In this document: positions 36,865 through 46,500 of the stretch, one piece after another
How positions within the stretch are numbered: position 1 is the stretch's first letter
How the letters are laid out: each line of letters opens with the position of its first letter
From: Pseudomonadota bacterium
Lineage (GTDB): Bacteria; Pseudomonadota; Gammaproteobacteria; Burkholderiales; Rhodocyclaceae
Direction: 5' to 3'
Assembly (NCBI GenBank): GCA_018241725.1
Contig: JAFEDI010000114.1
Coordinates: 1-64,000, forward strand
Length of the DNA stretch: 64,000 nucleotides
Notes under the pieces: model-generated
Told to the model about the DNA's origin: nothing
Seen by the model: only the letters and a program-made list of their open reading frames with translations
Database searches by the model: none
Program-made: the position numbers and the translations under genes

Positions 36865-37179
36865 TCAGAGCGTCTTGTTGAAATAGAAGCGGATCTGGTC
36901 GTCGCGGCTCTCGATCTGGCCGGCGAAGGAGCTCAGGTCCACCTCCAGGTCGTTCATGCGGAACGGGCGCCCCAGTTCCTCTTCGATGGTGGCCTGGCGC
37001 AGGATCATTTCCTGGTCGGCGTGGATGCGGATGTAGGCGCGCTTGTCATCTACGAAGATTTCCTTGCCCGGGTTGTCCACCTTGGCGGCCTCGATGACCG
37101 CCTGGGCCAGATCGCCGGCGCGCATCACCGGGCCGACCAGGTTGTTGTGATAGGCCTGCGCCGAAGTTGCAGTGCTCAT
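36865..37179 (-). CDS. tmoD: Toluene monooxygenase effector protein
   Basis: 104 residues (TmoD is 103), the MmoB/DmpM-type small coupling protein without cofactor. It contains NNLVGPVMRAGDLAQAVIEAA near the N-terminus and ends with RDDQIRFYFNKTL. It binds the hydroxylase near the diiron centre and speeds O2 activation. AAAAGGACAC precedes the start. It sits between tmoC (39 bp gap) and tmoE. Confidence 0.93.
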   Translation of the reverse strand: MSTATSAQAYHNNLVGPVMRAGDLAQAVIEAAKVDNPGKEIFVDDKRAYIRIHADQEMILRQATIEEELGRPFRMNDLEVDLSSFAGQIESRDDQIRFYFNKTL

Positions 37180-37218
37180 GCTCGTGTCCTTTTAAATAGA
37201 GGTGGCCTGCAGCGGCGC

Positions 37219-37554
37219 TCAGCTGTGGGCAAACAGGGGCTCGACGCCCTCGGTGCTGACGAACACATCGTCGCCATCGATCTTCACCGGATAGCTCGCC
37301 AGCGCGCAGTCGTCCGGGTTGATGCCCTTGCCGGTGCCGGCATCGAACTGCCACAGATGGGCGCGGCAGATCAGCTTCTTGCCATCGAACTTGCCTTCCG
37401 ACAGCGCGATGTCCTGGTGCGGGCAGATCGCCTGGAAGGCCTTGATCTCGCCGCCATCGGCGCAGACCAGCAGCACCTCGTGGCCATTGACGGTGTAGGG
37501 CGCCATCTCCCCTTCCCACACGTCATCGACCGTACATACCTTGGTGAAACTCAT
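37219..37554 (-). CDS. tmoC: Toluene monooxygenase Rieske ferredoxin
   Basis: 111 residues counted from ATG 37554, the TmoC length. The Rieske 2Fe-2S motif is CPH (residues 45-47) and CRAHLW (64-69), the C-X-H and C-X2-H pattern. It carries electrons from TmoF to the diiron hydroxylase. GAGGAGCAAGAGC stands upstream of the start; in-frame codons further upstream lie inside tmoB and are unlikely starts. It follows tmoB by 28 bp. Confidence 0.93.
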   Translation of the reverse strand: MSFTKVCTVDDVWEGEMAPYTVNGHEVLLVCADGGEIKAFQAICPHQDIALSEGKFDGKKLICRAHLWQFDAGTGKGINPDDCALASYPVKIDGDDVFVSTEGVEPLFAHS

Positions 37555-37582
37555 GCTCTTGCTCCTCGATCCGGCAGGTGCC

Positions 37583-37843
37583 TCAAGCGGCTTGCCAGAT
37601 GATGTCCACCGTCTCGGTGGGCTTGAAACCCGCGTCGGCAACCTTCAGGTTGCGCGGCAAAAACTCGGTGCTGCCGTGGCGACGCACCCGCAGGATGTGG
37701 CCCGGCCGGTCGCGCACGCGGCGGCCTACCGAATGCACGGCGGCGGCAGCCGCCACCTCGTCCATGGTGTGCTCCGTATCCACGGGCACCAGCTGCAGGA
37801 CGAAATCCCCCTCGAAATTGGAGGTCAATGGAAAAAGGGCCAT
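37583..37843 (-). CDS. tmoB: Toluene monooxygenase hydroxylase, gamma subunit
   Basis: 86 residues (TmoB is 84) of ubiquitin-like fold with MALFPLTSNFEGDFVLQLVPVD at the start and GFKPTETVDIIWQ near the end. The ATG at 37843 has GAGGAG nine bases upstream, favouring it over an in-frame codon at 37876. It completes the hydroxylase with TmoA and TmoE. It is 83 bp downstream of tmoA. Confidence 0.92.
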   Translation of the reverse strand: MALFPLTSNFEGDFVLQLVPVDTEHTMDEVAAAAAVHSVGRRVRDRPGHILRVRRHGSTEFLPRNLKVADAGFKPTETVDIIWQAA

Positions 37844-37926
37844 GGTGTAAATCTCCTCGTGTGGCACGCGGCGCACCGGCAGCAGGCCTGCCGGGCGCGC
37901 CGCATAAGGGGGTCAATGGGGAAAGA

Positions 37927-39432
37927 TCAACCCGCCTTACGGGTCTCGCGCAGGGCGCGGTAAACCTCGGCCCAGGCATAGTTGTGGGCGTCGTCGCCGA
38001 TCTCGCCGGGGGCCAGGCCCATGTACTGCAGGGCGCCGCCCAGATCCATCGGCTGGATCATCCCGGCCAGGAAGCGATCGACGATGGACAGGTGGCCGGC
38101 GTAGCGCTCCGGCTCCTGCTGGAACACCCAGCGATCCACCTCGGAGCCGAAGTGGTACAGGCGGCCGTTGTATTCGAGGGGGTAGTCCTTCACGTCCCAG
38201 CCCTTGCCCGGCACGCCGAGGATGGGCAGCTGGCACATGTTGCAGACGTAGGGCAGCGTTTCCGGATAGGTCTTGGCCATGTTGCCGTCGACCACGTTGT
38301 CGATGAACACGTCCCAGCACTGGCCCCAGGTGTCGTTCCAGCCGGGATACTTCTCCTCCAGCCAGGCGCGCTCGTCCGGGGTCACGCCGGCGGCCGGGTT
38401 CCACCACAGGGTCGGGCGCCAGAAGTAGGAGCCCAGATGCATGCCGTGGTGGGTCTGGCCGATGTCCTTCAGGAAGATGTCCCAGTACCAGGGCAGGTCC
38501 AGGCCCATGTCGGTGAGGGCACGCTCGAACTGGGCGACGATCCACTCCTCCATGAACTCCTTGAAGGACTGCTTGCGGTGCTCCAGCGGGGTGTAATAGT
38601 CCATGATCGGACCGGTCAGCACCGAGAACAGCTTCCAGGCGCCCCACACCGCAATATCCACGCGCTTCTGGGCTTCTTCCTTCTTGCCGTTCTCGATCAG
38701 CACCTTCAGGGCCGGGCCGCCGATCTGCGCATGGCGCGACTCGTCCGTCTGGATGCTGGAGATCAGGTTGGCAAAGGTGTGGTCGCCCGCCTCCGCCGCA
38801 TCCGCCGCCAGACCGAGGAACTGCATGTTGGTGAAGCCGGTCTCGAAGCTGAAGGTCAGCATGATGGAAACGCTGATCGCGTCCCGCGTCATCATGATGT
38901 CGTCGAAGAAATGGCGGGCCGCGATCATCGCCCACTCATTGGTGTCGTAGGCCTTGAAGGCCCAGTCCATCTGGCGGTCCTTCGCCACGTGCTCGTGAGG
39001 GAAGTAGAGCTGCATCTGGCCGTGGCGGATCTCGTCCATACAGCCCAGCGTGGACATGTTGCGCATGCCCGGCGCCTTGGAGAAACGCATCATCCGCGCC
39101 TCGGCGCTGGCCGCCGCGTATTCGCCGCGGGCAATGGCGCCGTAGTGGGCCTTCATCACCGACTTCCAGCCCGGATCGGCATTCTCGAAAATCCGGCTGC
39201 GCTCCAGCGCCGCCTTCACCGAATAAGCCCCCGCGTCCTTCTCGCGCTGGACCTTCACGTATTCCGGATAGGTCTGCTTGTAGGGCTCGTCGTAGTTTTC
39301 CCAGGCGCTCAGCGGCAGACCGAATTCGCCCGACAGCTTGGGCGGAAACAGTTCGTCCTCGGTAACGTACTTGGGTGTCCAGTTGGTGGAACGGGCCAGG
39401 TCATACCAGTCCATCCGATTGAGTACGGCCAT
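37927..39432 (-). CDS. tmoA: Toluene monooxygenase hydroxylase, alpha subunit
   Basis: 501 residues, the same length as TmoA of toluene-4-monooxygenase. All six diiron ligands are present at the standard positions: Glu104, Glu134 and His137 (DEIRH), Glu197, Glu231 and His234 (DESRH). Active-site residues Ile100, Gly103, Ala107, Phe176, Phe196, Thr201 and Phe205 match T4MO numbering, and Gln228 (the gate) is kept. Gly103 is the T4MO-type state, which favours para hydroxylation; the real regiochemistry cannot be settled here. AAGGAG precedes the start. It is the first gene of the minus-strand operon tmoABCDEF-todX. Confidence 0.95.
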   Translation of the reverse strand: MAVLNRMDWYDLARSTNWTPKYVTEDELFPPKLSGEFGLPLSAWENYDEPYKQTYPEYVKVQREKDAGAYSVKAALERSRIFENADPGWKSVMKAHYGAIARGEYAAASAEARMMRFSKAPGMRNMSTLGCMDEIRHGQMQLYFPHEHVAKDRQMDWAFKAYDTNEWAMIAARHFFDDIMMTRDAISVSIMLTFSFETGFTNMQFLGLAADAAEAGDHTFANLISSIQTDESRHAQIGGPALKVLIENGKKEEAQKRVDIAVWGAWKLFSVLTGPIMDYYTPLEHRKQSFKEFMEEWIVAQFERALTDMGLDLPWYWDIFLKDIGQTHHGMHLGSYFWRPTLWWNPAAGVTPDERAWLEEKYPGWNDTWGQCWDVFIDNVVDGNMAKTYPETLPYVCNMCQLPILGVPGKGWDVKDYPLEYNGRLYHFGSEVDRWVFQQEPERYAGHLSIVDRFLAGMIQPMDLGGALQYMGLAPGEIGDDAHNYAWAEVYRALRETRKAG

Positions 39433-39577
39433 TCATGTCTCCTTCATAACGGGATGCAGGAGCCCTGCAGCTCCCCCTCGTATCCGGTCGATCTGCGCCG
39501 ACCGGAGCGACTGATCGAAGCGACGCTGCGTTTCGATCGTGTGGAGGAAAGTTATAAGGAAACGAAAACGCGGGGTA

Positions 39578-39594
39578 TTAGACGATGGTTTAGG
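39578..39594 (-). promoter_or_regulatory. TodT-box-like pseudopalindrome upstream of tmoA
   Basis: On the minus strand the sequence is CCTAAACCATCGTCTAA, a close match to the Pseudomonas putida TodT box, whose core is AAACCATCGTTT. Its centre is about 154 bp upstream of the tmoA start. A TATAAC at 39551-39556 (minus strand) could serve as -10. Only one box is apparent, whereas PtodX has three. Recognition by the local TodT-like protein is inferred. Confidence 0.7.
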
Positions 39595-39664
39595 TGCTGT
39601 GCAACATGGGGGGCGACGAACGTCAGGCAAAACGAGAGGCAGGCGCGCCACAGATACCGCACCC

Positions 39665-39697
39665 CCTGGGCCAGCATCGAACACGCCCACAGGTAAT
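39665..39697 (-). repeat. 33-bp remnant of the 91-codon gene seen at 56 kb
   Basis: This 33-bp stretch differs at one base from part of the gene at 56130-56405 and from the fragment at 53963-54071. On the minus strand it still reads YLWACSMLAQ. It lies upstream of the toluene operon and has no start or stop context of its own, so it is a leftover. The surrounding 39433-39814 holds no other gene except the TodT-like box and the short frame below. Confidence 0.7.
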
Positions 39698-39700
39698 CCA

Positions 39701-39805
39701 ATGCCTCACCAGGTGGATGTCGAATGTCCCCGGTGTGGCCTAAGCGCAGAATTCGAGTTCGCCAGGGTTTGCCGTATCGAACGAAAAACTGAGCACCATG
39801 CGTAG
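39701..39805 (+). pseudogene. 34-codon fragment with a CPxCG zinc-ribbon start
   Basis: An ATG-initiated frame of 34 codons begins MPHQVDVECPRCGLSAEFEF and stops after RKTEHHA. A single CPRCG pair and one later cysteine suggest the front of a longer zinc-ribbon protein cut short. No ribosome site is obvious, and it adjoins the 33-bp remnant above. I treat it as a truncated gene; it could also be chance. Confidence 0.35.
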
Positions 39806-39814
39806 CGATGAAAT

Positions 39815-40339
39815 CTAGATGATGTCCAGGTGACTGACTACCTGACGGACGATTTCAGGAGTGGCCAGGCTGAGCGTATCCAGACGGAATTCAGGCGCTT
39901 CGGGGGGCTCGTACGGGGCATCCCAGCCGGTGAGCCCGCAGATCTCGCCGGCCCGTGCCTTGGCGTACAGGCCTTTCGGGTCGCGCCGCATGCACTCCTC
40001 CAGTGGCGTGCTCAGGTGAATTTCGATGAACTGTCCGTTGGGAACCCGGTTTCTGGCCTGTTCCCTGTCGGCTCTGAAGGGCGAGACAAAGGCGCATATC
40101 ACGTCCAGCCCCGCGCTCCACATCAGCCGGGCGACTTCGCCAGCGCGCCGGATATTCTCGCTGCGGTCCTCGGGCGAGAGCCCCAGGTCGGCACACAGAC
40201 CTTTGCGCAGTTCGTCCCCATCGAGTACGAAAGCTTGCCGCCCTCGATCCTTCAGCGCGGTGGCGAGCGCGTGGGCGAGTGTCGTCTTTCCAGCGGCAGG
40301 CAAGCCGGTGATCCAGTAAATTCGCGGTGGGGCAGCCAT
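39815..40339 (-). CDS. cysC: Adenylylsulfate (APS) kinase
   Basis: 174 residues. The P-loop is GLPAAGKTT (about 12-20), followed by LDGDELRKGL and SPEDRSENIRR, the APS-binding signature of CysC. It phosphorylates APS to PAPS, the universal sulfuryl donor. It is not beside cysDN or cysH, as an assimilatory copy would usually be. Instead it lies downstream of the giant surface-protein gene, after a strong terminator, and on the same strand as a sulfotransferase gene. It should have its own promoter in 40340-40458. Confidence 0.92.
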   Translation of the reverse strand: MAAPPRIYWITGLPAAGKTTLAHALATALKDRGRQAFVLDGDELRKGLCADLGLSPEDRSENIRRAGEVARLMWSAGLDVICAFVSPFRADREQARNRVPNGQFIEIHLSTPLEECMRRDPKGLYAKARAGEICGLTGWDAPYEPPEAPEFRLDTLSLATPEIVRQVVSHLDII

Positions 40340-40458
40340 AAGGGGCGTCGGGTCAGGTTATGTAGATATGACCAAATGTTGGGCGTTGGAGCACGATGCT
40401 CGCGCAGCAAATTACCATGAGGGGCGGCGGCTGCATGCAGCCTCGCGATTTTGAGATC

Positions 40459-40486
40459 AAAAAAAGACGGGGGATTTCCCCCCGTC
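40459..40486 (-). terminator. Rho-independent terminator of the giant surface-protein gene
   Basis: On the minus strand GACGGGGGG-AAAT-CCCCCGTC forms a stable hairpin followed by seven T residues. It lies 34 bp after the stop at 40520 and separates that gene from cysC. Confidence 0.92.
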
Positions 40487-40519
40487 AAAGATCTGAATCG
40501 CCTTGTTGGCCCCCGCGCC

Positions 40520-43500
40520 TTACGGCAGGAAGCGGTCGTGGTACTCGGTGGTCTGCGTGAACAAGCCGATGACCTCCGTGACGGGCATGCCGTCATCCAG
40601 CTTGCCCATCCAGTAGTCGAACCCGGCCGGCTCGGGGGTGCGTCCAAGCAGGCCGACGTAGTCCAGCGTCACGCCGACGGCCTGATCGGTCGCGGCCCGG
40701 GCTTCGGCGGACTGGGTGATCTCCAGCAACACGTCGCTGCGGCTGCTCCCGCTGGTCAGGCGGTCCTGCCAGTAGGTCTGCCCGGCCGTGTCCGGGGCCC
40801 GATCCAGCACGTGCTGGTAGAGCTGGCTCAGGAAGCCGGCGTTGTCGAGCCCGTCATACAGGCCCTTGAACTCGGCGCTGCCGGCAAAGTCCGCACCGAT
40901 CGTGGCGAGGCTGTGGTCGCTCAGACGTTCCGCCATCCAGTAGTCCATCCCGGCCTTGTCGGGCAGGCGACCGAAGGCGCCGAGGTAAAGCCGTGCGAGC
41001 CCTCCCGCGCCGTCCTGGAATTCCGGCGACTCAAGAAAGCGCTGGGCGACCTCGTCGCGGGTCAGCGTCCCTGAGCCGATCTGATCCATCCAGTAGTTCA
41101 GGCCGCCGCTTTCCGCTTCACGGAACAGGGTGTCGCGATAAAGCTGCATGACGAAGAACTTCGTGCTGCCGAAGACGTCGTTGTCCTTGGTGCCGACGGT
41201 CAGGCCATTGGCCGCTTCCAGCGCATCGGGGAACTGATCGTTGTCGCTGTCGCTGCTGCTGGTCGTGGCCCGATAGCCGGGCGCGCCCGGATCGCTGATC
41301 ACGCCGTTCTTGACGCCGTCACTGTCGAACTCGCTCCCGTCGGTGATCTGGAAGTCCAGGCGCGTCTTGCCGCCTTCGGTGACGACCTGCCCGCCGTATG
41401 GGGCGCTGGCCAGGTTGACCCAGTCGCCGGCCGCATCCTGCTTCCAGTAGCCGTTGATGGGGATGCTGCCATCCACATACAGGCTGAAGTGCTCCGTCCC
41501 GCCGACGGTGGCGAGCTCCGCCTGGAAGCCGATCAGCCCCAGCGGCATGGCGAGGTCGGCGGGCTTGTCGGCCGGGGCGTCGAGCTGCTGAACGGCCTTG
41601 AGGACCGTGGGCGTGGCCTGGGTCGTATCGGTCTTGCCATTGATCGAGTCGCTGACCAGCGTCACGAAGACCGGCGGGGCGTCGCCCGGATGGCTCTGGG
41701 CGGTGTCGGTGTTGAGGAACGGTACCGACGTGACATTGGCCTGCAGGCCATCGGCGACCCCATCGCCGTTGCCATCCCCCGTGACACCGCCGGCCTCGAG
41801 TACCGGGACGAGTTGCTCCGTGGAGGACGGAACGTTGTCGCCGTCATCCGCGGTGTCGATGGTGACGGACAGGCTGGGGGAGGCGAGGCTGACGTTGCCG
41901 ACCGTGTCGAGGGCTTTGGCGGTCAGCGTATGGACACCGTTGTCCAGGGCACTGGCGGTGATGCTCCAGTGGCCGCTGTCGTCCGCCACGGTCGAGCCGA
42001 GCAAGGTGGTGCCGTCGGTGTCGTAGAGGGCGACGGCCATGCCGGCCTGAGCGGTGCCGACGAAGGTCGGTGTCGTGCTGGAGGTCAGGTTGTCGCTGGA
42101 GGAAGTGCCGGTATCGCTGGCCGGGGTCAGGTCCGGCGCGGAGGGGGCATTGGGTGCCAGCGTGGCCACCGTGATGGTGCGCGTCGCCGTGTTGCCGACG
42201 TTGCCGGCCGCATCGGTCTGGGTTGCGCCGATCGTCTTGACGCCCTCGCCCATCGCCGCGATGTCGGCAGCGACCAGCGTGTAACTCCAGCTCGTGCCGT
42301 CGACGGTGGCTGTGCGCGTGTTGCCCCCCAGGCTCAGCGCGACGGTGGCGCCGGCCTCGTTGCTGCCGGTGAGCGTGGTGCCGACTTCCTGTGCGTTGAT
42401 GATGTCGTCGGCGGCAACGACGTGGATGTCCGGCGCCGCGGGCGCAAGGGTATCCACGGCATAGTTGAGCGTGCTGGCGGTGCCCGCACCGGTGTTGCCG
42501 GCCGCATCGGCCACGCCGGTGTTATCCAGCGTGATGAGGTTGCTGGTGTCCGTGACGCCGGCGGTCGGCGTGTAAGTCGCCGTCCAGGTGAGGCCGCCGT
42601 CGCTGGAACTGACGGCGGACAGGGTGCCGTTGGCGACGCTCAGGTCGGCATTGCTGAAGCCACTCACCGCTTCGCTGAAGGTGACGGTGACGGTGGCCGT
42701 ATCGCCGATCTTGAGGGCGGTATCGGACAGCGCGATCGTTGCCGTCGGGCGCTGCGTGTCGATGGCGTAGGGGGCCGAGTCGGTGCTGCCCGTACCGGCA
42801 TTGCCGGCCACGTCGGTGATGCCGGCGTTATCCAGCGTGATGAGGTTGGCGGTACTCTCGACGCCGGCCGTCGGCGTGTAGATCGCCGTCCAGGTGGTCC
42901 CGCCGTCGTTGGAACTGACGGCGGACAGGGTGCCGTTGGCAACGCTCAGGTCGGCATTGCTGAAGCCGGTGACCGCTTCGCTGAAGGTGACGGTGACGGT
43001 GGCCGTATCGCCGATCTTGAGGGCGCTGTCGGACAGCGCAATCGTTGCCGTCGGGCGCTGCGTGTCGATGGCGTAGGGGGCCGAGTCGGTGCTGCCCGTG
43101 CCGGCATTGCCCGCCGCGTCGGCCACGCCGGCGTTGTTCAGCGTGATGACGTTGCTGGCGTCCGTGAGGTTGGCCGTCGGCGTGTAGGTCGCCGTCCAGG
43201 TGGTCCCGCCGTCGTTGGAACCGACGGCGGACAGGGTGCCGTTGGCAACGCTCAGGTCGGCATTGGTGAAGCCGGTGACCGCTTCGCTGAAGGTGACGGT
43301 GACGGTGGCCGTATCGCCGACCTTGAGGGCGGTATCGGACAGCGCGATCGTCGCCGTCGGGCGCTGCGTGTCGACGGCGTAGGGGGCCGAGTCGGTGCTG
43401 CCGCTACCGGCGTTGCCCGCCGCATCGGCCACGCCGGCGTTGTTCAGCGTGATGGCGTTGCTGGCGTCCGTGACGTTGGCCGTCGGCGTGTAGATCGCCG

Positions 43501-46500
43501 TCCAGGTGATCCCGCCGTCGCTGGAACCGACGGCGGACAGGGTGCCGTTGGCGACGCTCAGGTCGGCATTGCTGAAGCCGGTGACCGCTTCGCTGAAGGT
43601 CACGGTGACGGTGGCCGTATCGCCGATCTTGAGGGCGCTGTCGGACAGCGCAATCGTTGCCGTCGGACGCTGCGTGTCGATGGCGTAGGGGGCCGAGTCG
43701 GTGCTGCCCGTGCCGGCATTGCCCGCCACGTCGGTGATGCCGGCGTTGTTCAGCGTGATGAGGTTGCTGGCGTCCGTGACGTTGGCCGTCGGCGTGTAGA
43801 TCGCCGTCCAGGTGATCCCGCCGTCGCTGGAGCCGACGGCGGACAGGGTGCCGTTGGCGATGCTCAGGTCGGCATTGCTGAAGCCGGTGACCGCTTCGCT
43901 GAAGGTGACGGTGACGGTGGCCGTATCGCCGACCTTGAGGGCGGTGTCGGACAGCGCGATCGTCGCCGTCGGACGCTGCGTGTCGACGGCGTAGTTGGCC
44001 GAATCGACGCTCCCCGAGCCGGTGTTGCCGGCCGCATCCGTAATGCCGGTGTAGTCCAGCGTGAGGGCGTTGGTCGCGGCGGTGGTGCCAGCCGTCGGGG
44101 TCAGCGTGGCGGTCCAGGTGAGGCCGCCGTCGTTGCTGCTGAGGTTGGACAGGCTGCCGTTGGCGACCGTCACATCGGCAGTCGTGAAGCCGGTGACGGC
44201 TTCCGTGAAGGCGAAGGTGACGGTGGCCGTGTCGCCGATCTTGAGGGCCGTATCCGAGATCGCGATGCTTGAGGCGAGGCTCGGGCGCACGGTATCGACC
44301 GCGTAGCTGGCACTGTCGGCCGTGCCGGTACCGGCATTGCCGGCCGCGTCGGCGATGCCGGTGTAGTCCAGTGTGAGGACGTTGCTGGCCGCGGTGGCGC
44401 CGGCGGCCGGGGTCAGCGTGGCGGTCCAGGTGAGGCCGCCGTCGCTGCTGCTGAGCTTGGAGAGGCTGCCATTGGCGACCGTCACGTCGGCGGTCGTGAA
44501 GCCGGTGACGGCTTCCGTGAAGGCGAAGGTGACGGTGGCGGTATCGCCGATCTTGAGGGCCGTGTCCGAGATCGTGATGCTTGAGGCGAGGCTCGGACGC
44601 ACGGTATCGATGGCGTAGTTCGGCGAATTACTCGTCCCCGAGCCGGCATTGCCGGCCAGGTCGGTGATGCCGCTATTGTTCAGCGTAAGGACGTTGGTGG
44701 CGGCCGTGATGCTGGACGTCGGGGTCAGCGTGGCGGTCCAGGTCGTGCCGCCGTCGCTGGAGCTGAGCTTGGAGAGGCTGCCATTGGCGACCGTCACATC
44801 GGCCGCGGTGAAGCCGGTGACGGCTTCCGTGAAGGCGAAGGTGACGGTGGCGGTATCGCCGATCTTGAGGGCCGTGTCGGAAATCGCGATGGTCGACGCG
44901 AGGCTCGGGCGCACCGTGTCGATCGCATAGTTGCCACTTTTGACCGTGCCGGTGCCGGCATTGCCGGCCGCGTTGGTCACCCCCGTGTAGTCCAGCGTGA
45001 GGACGTTGGTCGCGGCGGTGGTGCCGGCCGCCGGGGTCAGCGTGGCGGTCCAGGTCGTGCCGCCGTCACTGCTGCTGAGATTGCTGAGGGTGCCATGGGA
45101 CACCGTCACGTCGGCGGTCGTGAAACCGCTGACCGCATCCATGAAAGTGAAGGTGACGGTGGCGGTATCGCCGATCTTGAGCGCCGTGTCGGAAATCCCG
45201 ATGGCCGATGCGAGGGTCGGGCGCTGCGTGTCGATGGCGTAGTTCGGCGAATCGACGGTCCCCGAACCGGCATTGCCGGCCGCATCCGTAATGCCGGTGT
45301 AGTCCAGCGTAAGGATGTTGGCGGTGTCAGCGACATTGTCCGTCGGGGTCAGCGTGGCGGTCCAGGTCGTGCCGCCGTCGCTGCTGCTGAGCTTGGAGAG
45401 GCTGCCATTGGCGACCGTCACATCGGCCACGGTGAAGTCGCTGACGGCTTCCGTGAAGGTGAAGGTGACGGTGGCGGTATCGCCGATCTTGAGCGCCGTG
45501 TCAGAAATCGTGATGTCCGACGCAAGGGTCGGGCGCACCGTATCGATCGCGTAGTTGGCACTGTCGAGGGTGCCGGTGCCGGCATTGCCGGCCGTGTCGG
45601 TCACCCCCGTGTAGTCCAGCGTGATGACGTTGGTCGCCGAGCTGATGCTGGCATCGGGGGTCAGCGTGGCGGTCCAGGTGATGCCGCCGTCCGACGAACT
45701 CAAGTCGCTGATCTTGCCGTTATCTGCAAGCAGATCGGCGGTGGTGAAGCCGCTGACCGCCTCCGTGAAGGTGAAGGTGACGGTGGATGTGTCGCCGATC
45801 TTGAGCGCCGTATCGGACAGCGAAATCGTCGCGGTCGGGCGCTGCGTGTCGACGGCGTAGTTCGGCGAATCGACAGTGCCCGAGCCGGCGTTGCCGGCCG
45901 CATCGCTGATGCCCGTGTAGTCCAGCGTGAGGACGTTGGTCGCCGCGGTGGTGCTGGCACTGGGCGTCAGCGTGGCGGTCCAGGTCGTGCCGCCATCACT
46001 GCTGCTGAGGTTGGAGAGCGTGCCATGGGGCACCGTCACGTCGGCGGTGGTGAAGCCGCTGACCGCTTCCGTGAAGGTGAAGGTGGCCGTGGCGGTGTCG
46101 CCGATCTTGAGCGCCGTGTCCGAGATCGTGATGGCCGATGCCAAGCTCGGGCGCAGGGTGTCGATCTTGTAGTTCGGCGAATTGCTCGTCCCTGTGCCGG
46201 CATTGCCGGCCAGGTCGGCGATGCCGGTGTTGTCCAGGGTGAGGATGTTGGTGGCGTCCTCGATGTCGGCCGTCGGCGTCAGGGTTGCCGTCCAGGTGGT
46301 GCCGCCGTCACTGCTGCTGAGCTTGGAGAGGGTGCCATTGGCGACCGTCACGTCGGCGGTGGTGAAATCGCTGACCGCTTCCGTGAAGGTGAAGGTCACC
46401 GTCGAGGTGTCGCCGACCTTGAGTGCCGTGTCGGACAGCTTGATGGCACTGGCCAGGGCGGGCGCCGTGTTGTCGATCTCCACGGTGGTGGCCGGGGATG

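Noticed and set aside
32660-39696. Long plus-strand frames opposite todS and the tmo genes
   Set aside because: All real motifs lie on the minus strand; these are GC-driven shadows.
40520-41600. RTX-type calcium nonapeptides at the end of the giant protein
   Set aside because: No GGxGxDxLx runs are seen; the C-terminal modules are DUF4214.
42458-46476. CRISPR-like regularly spaced repeats
   Set aside because: The period is about 306 bp and the whole unit is coding; there are no short repeats with unique spacers.
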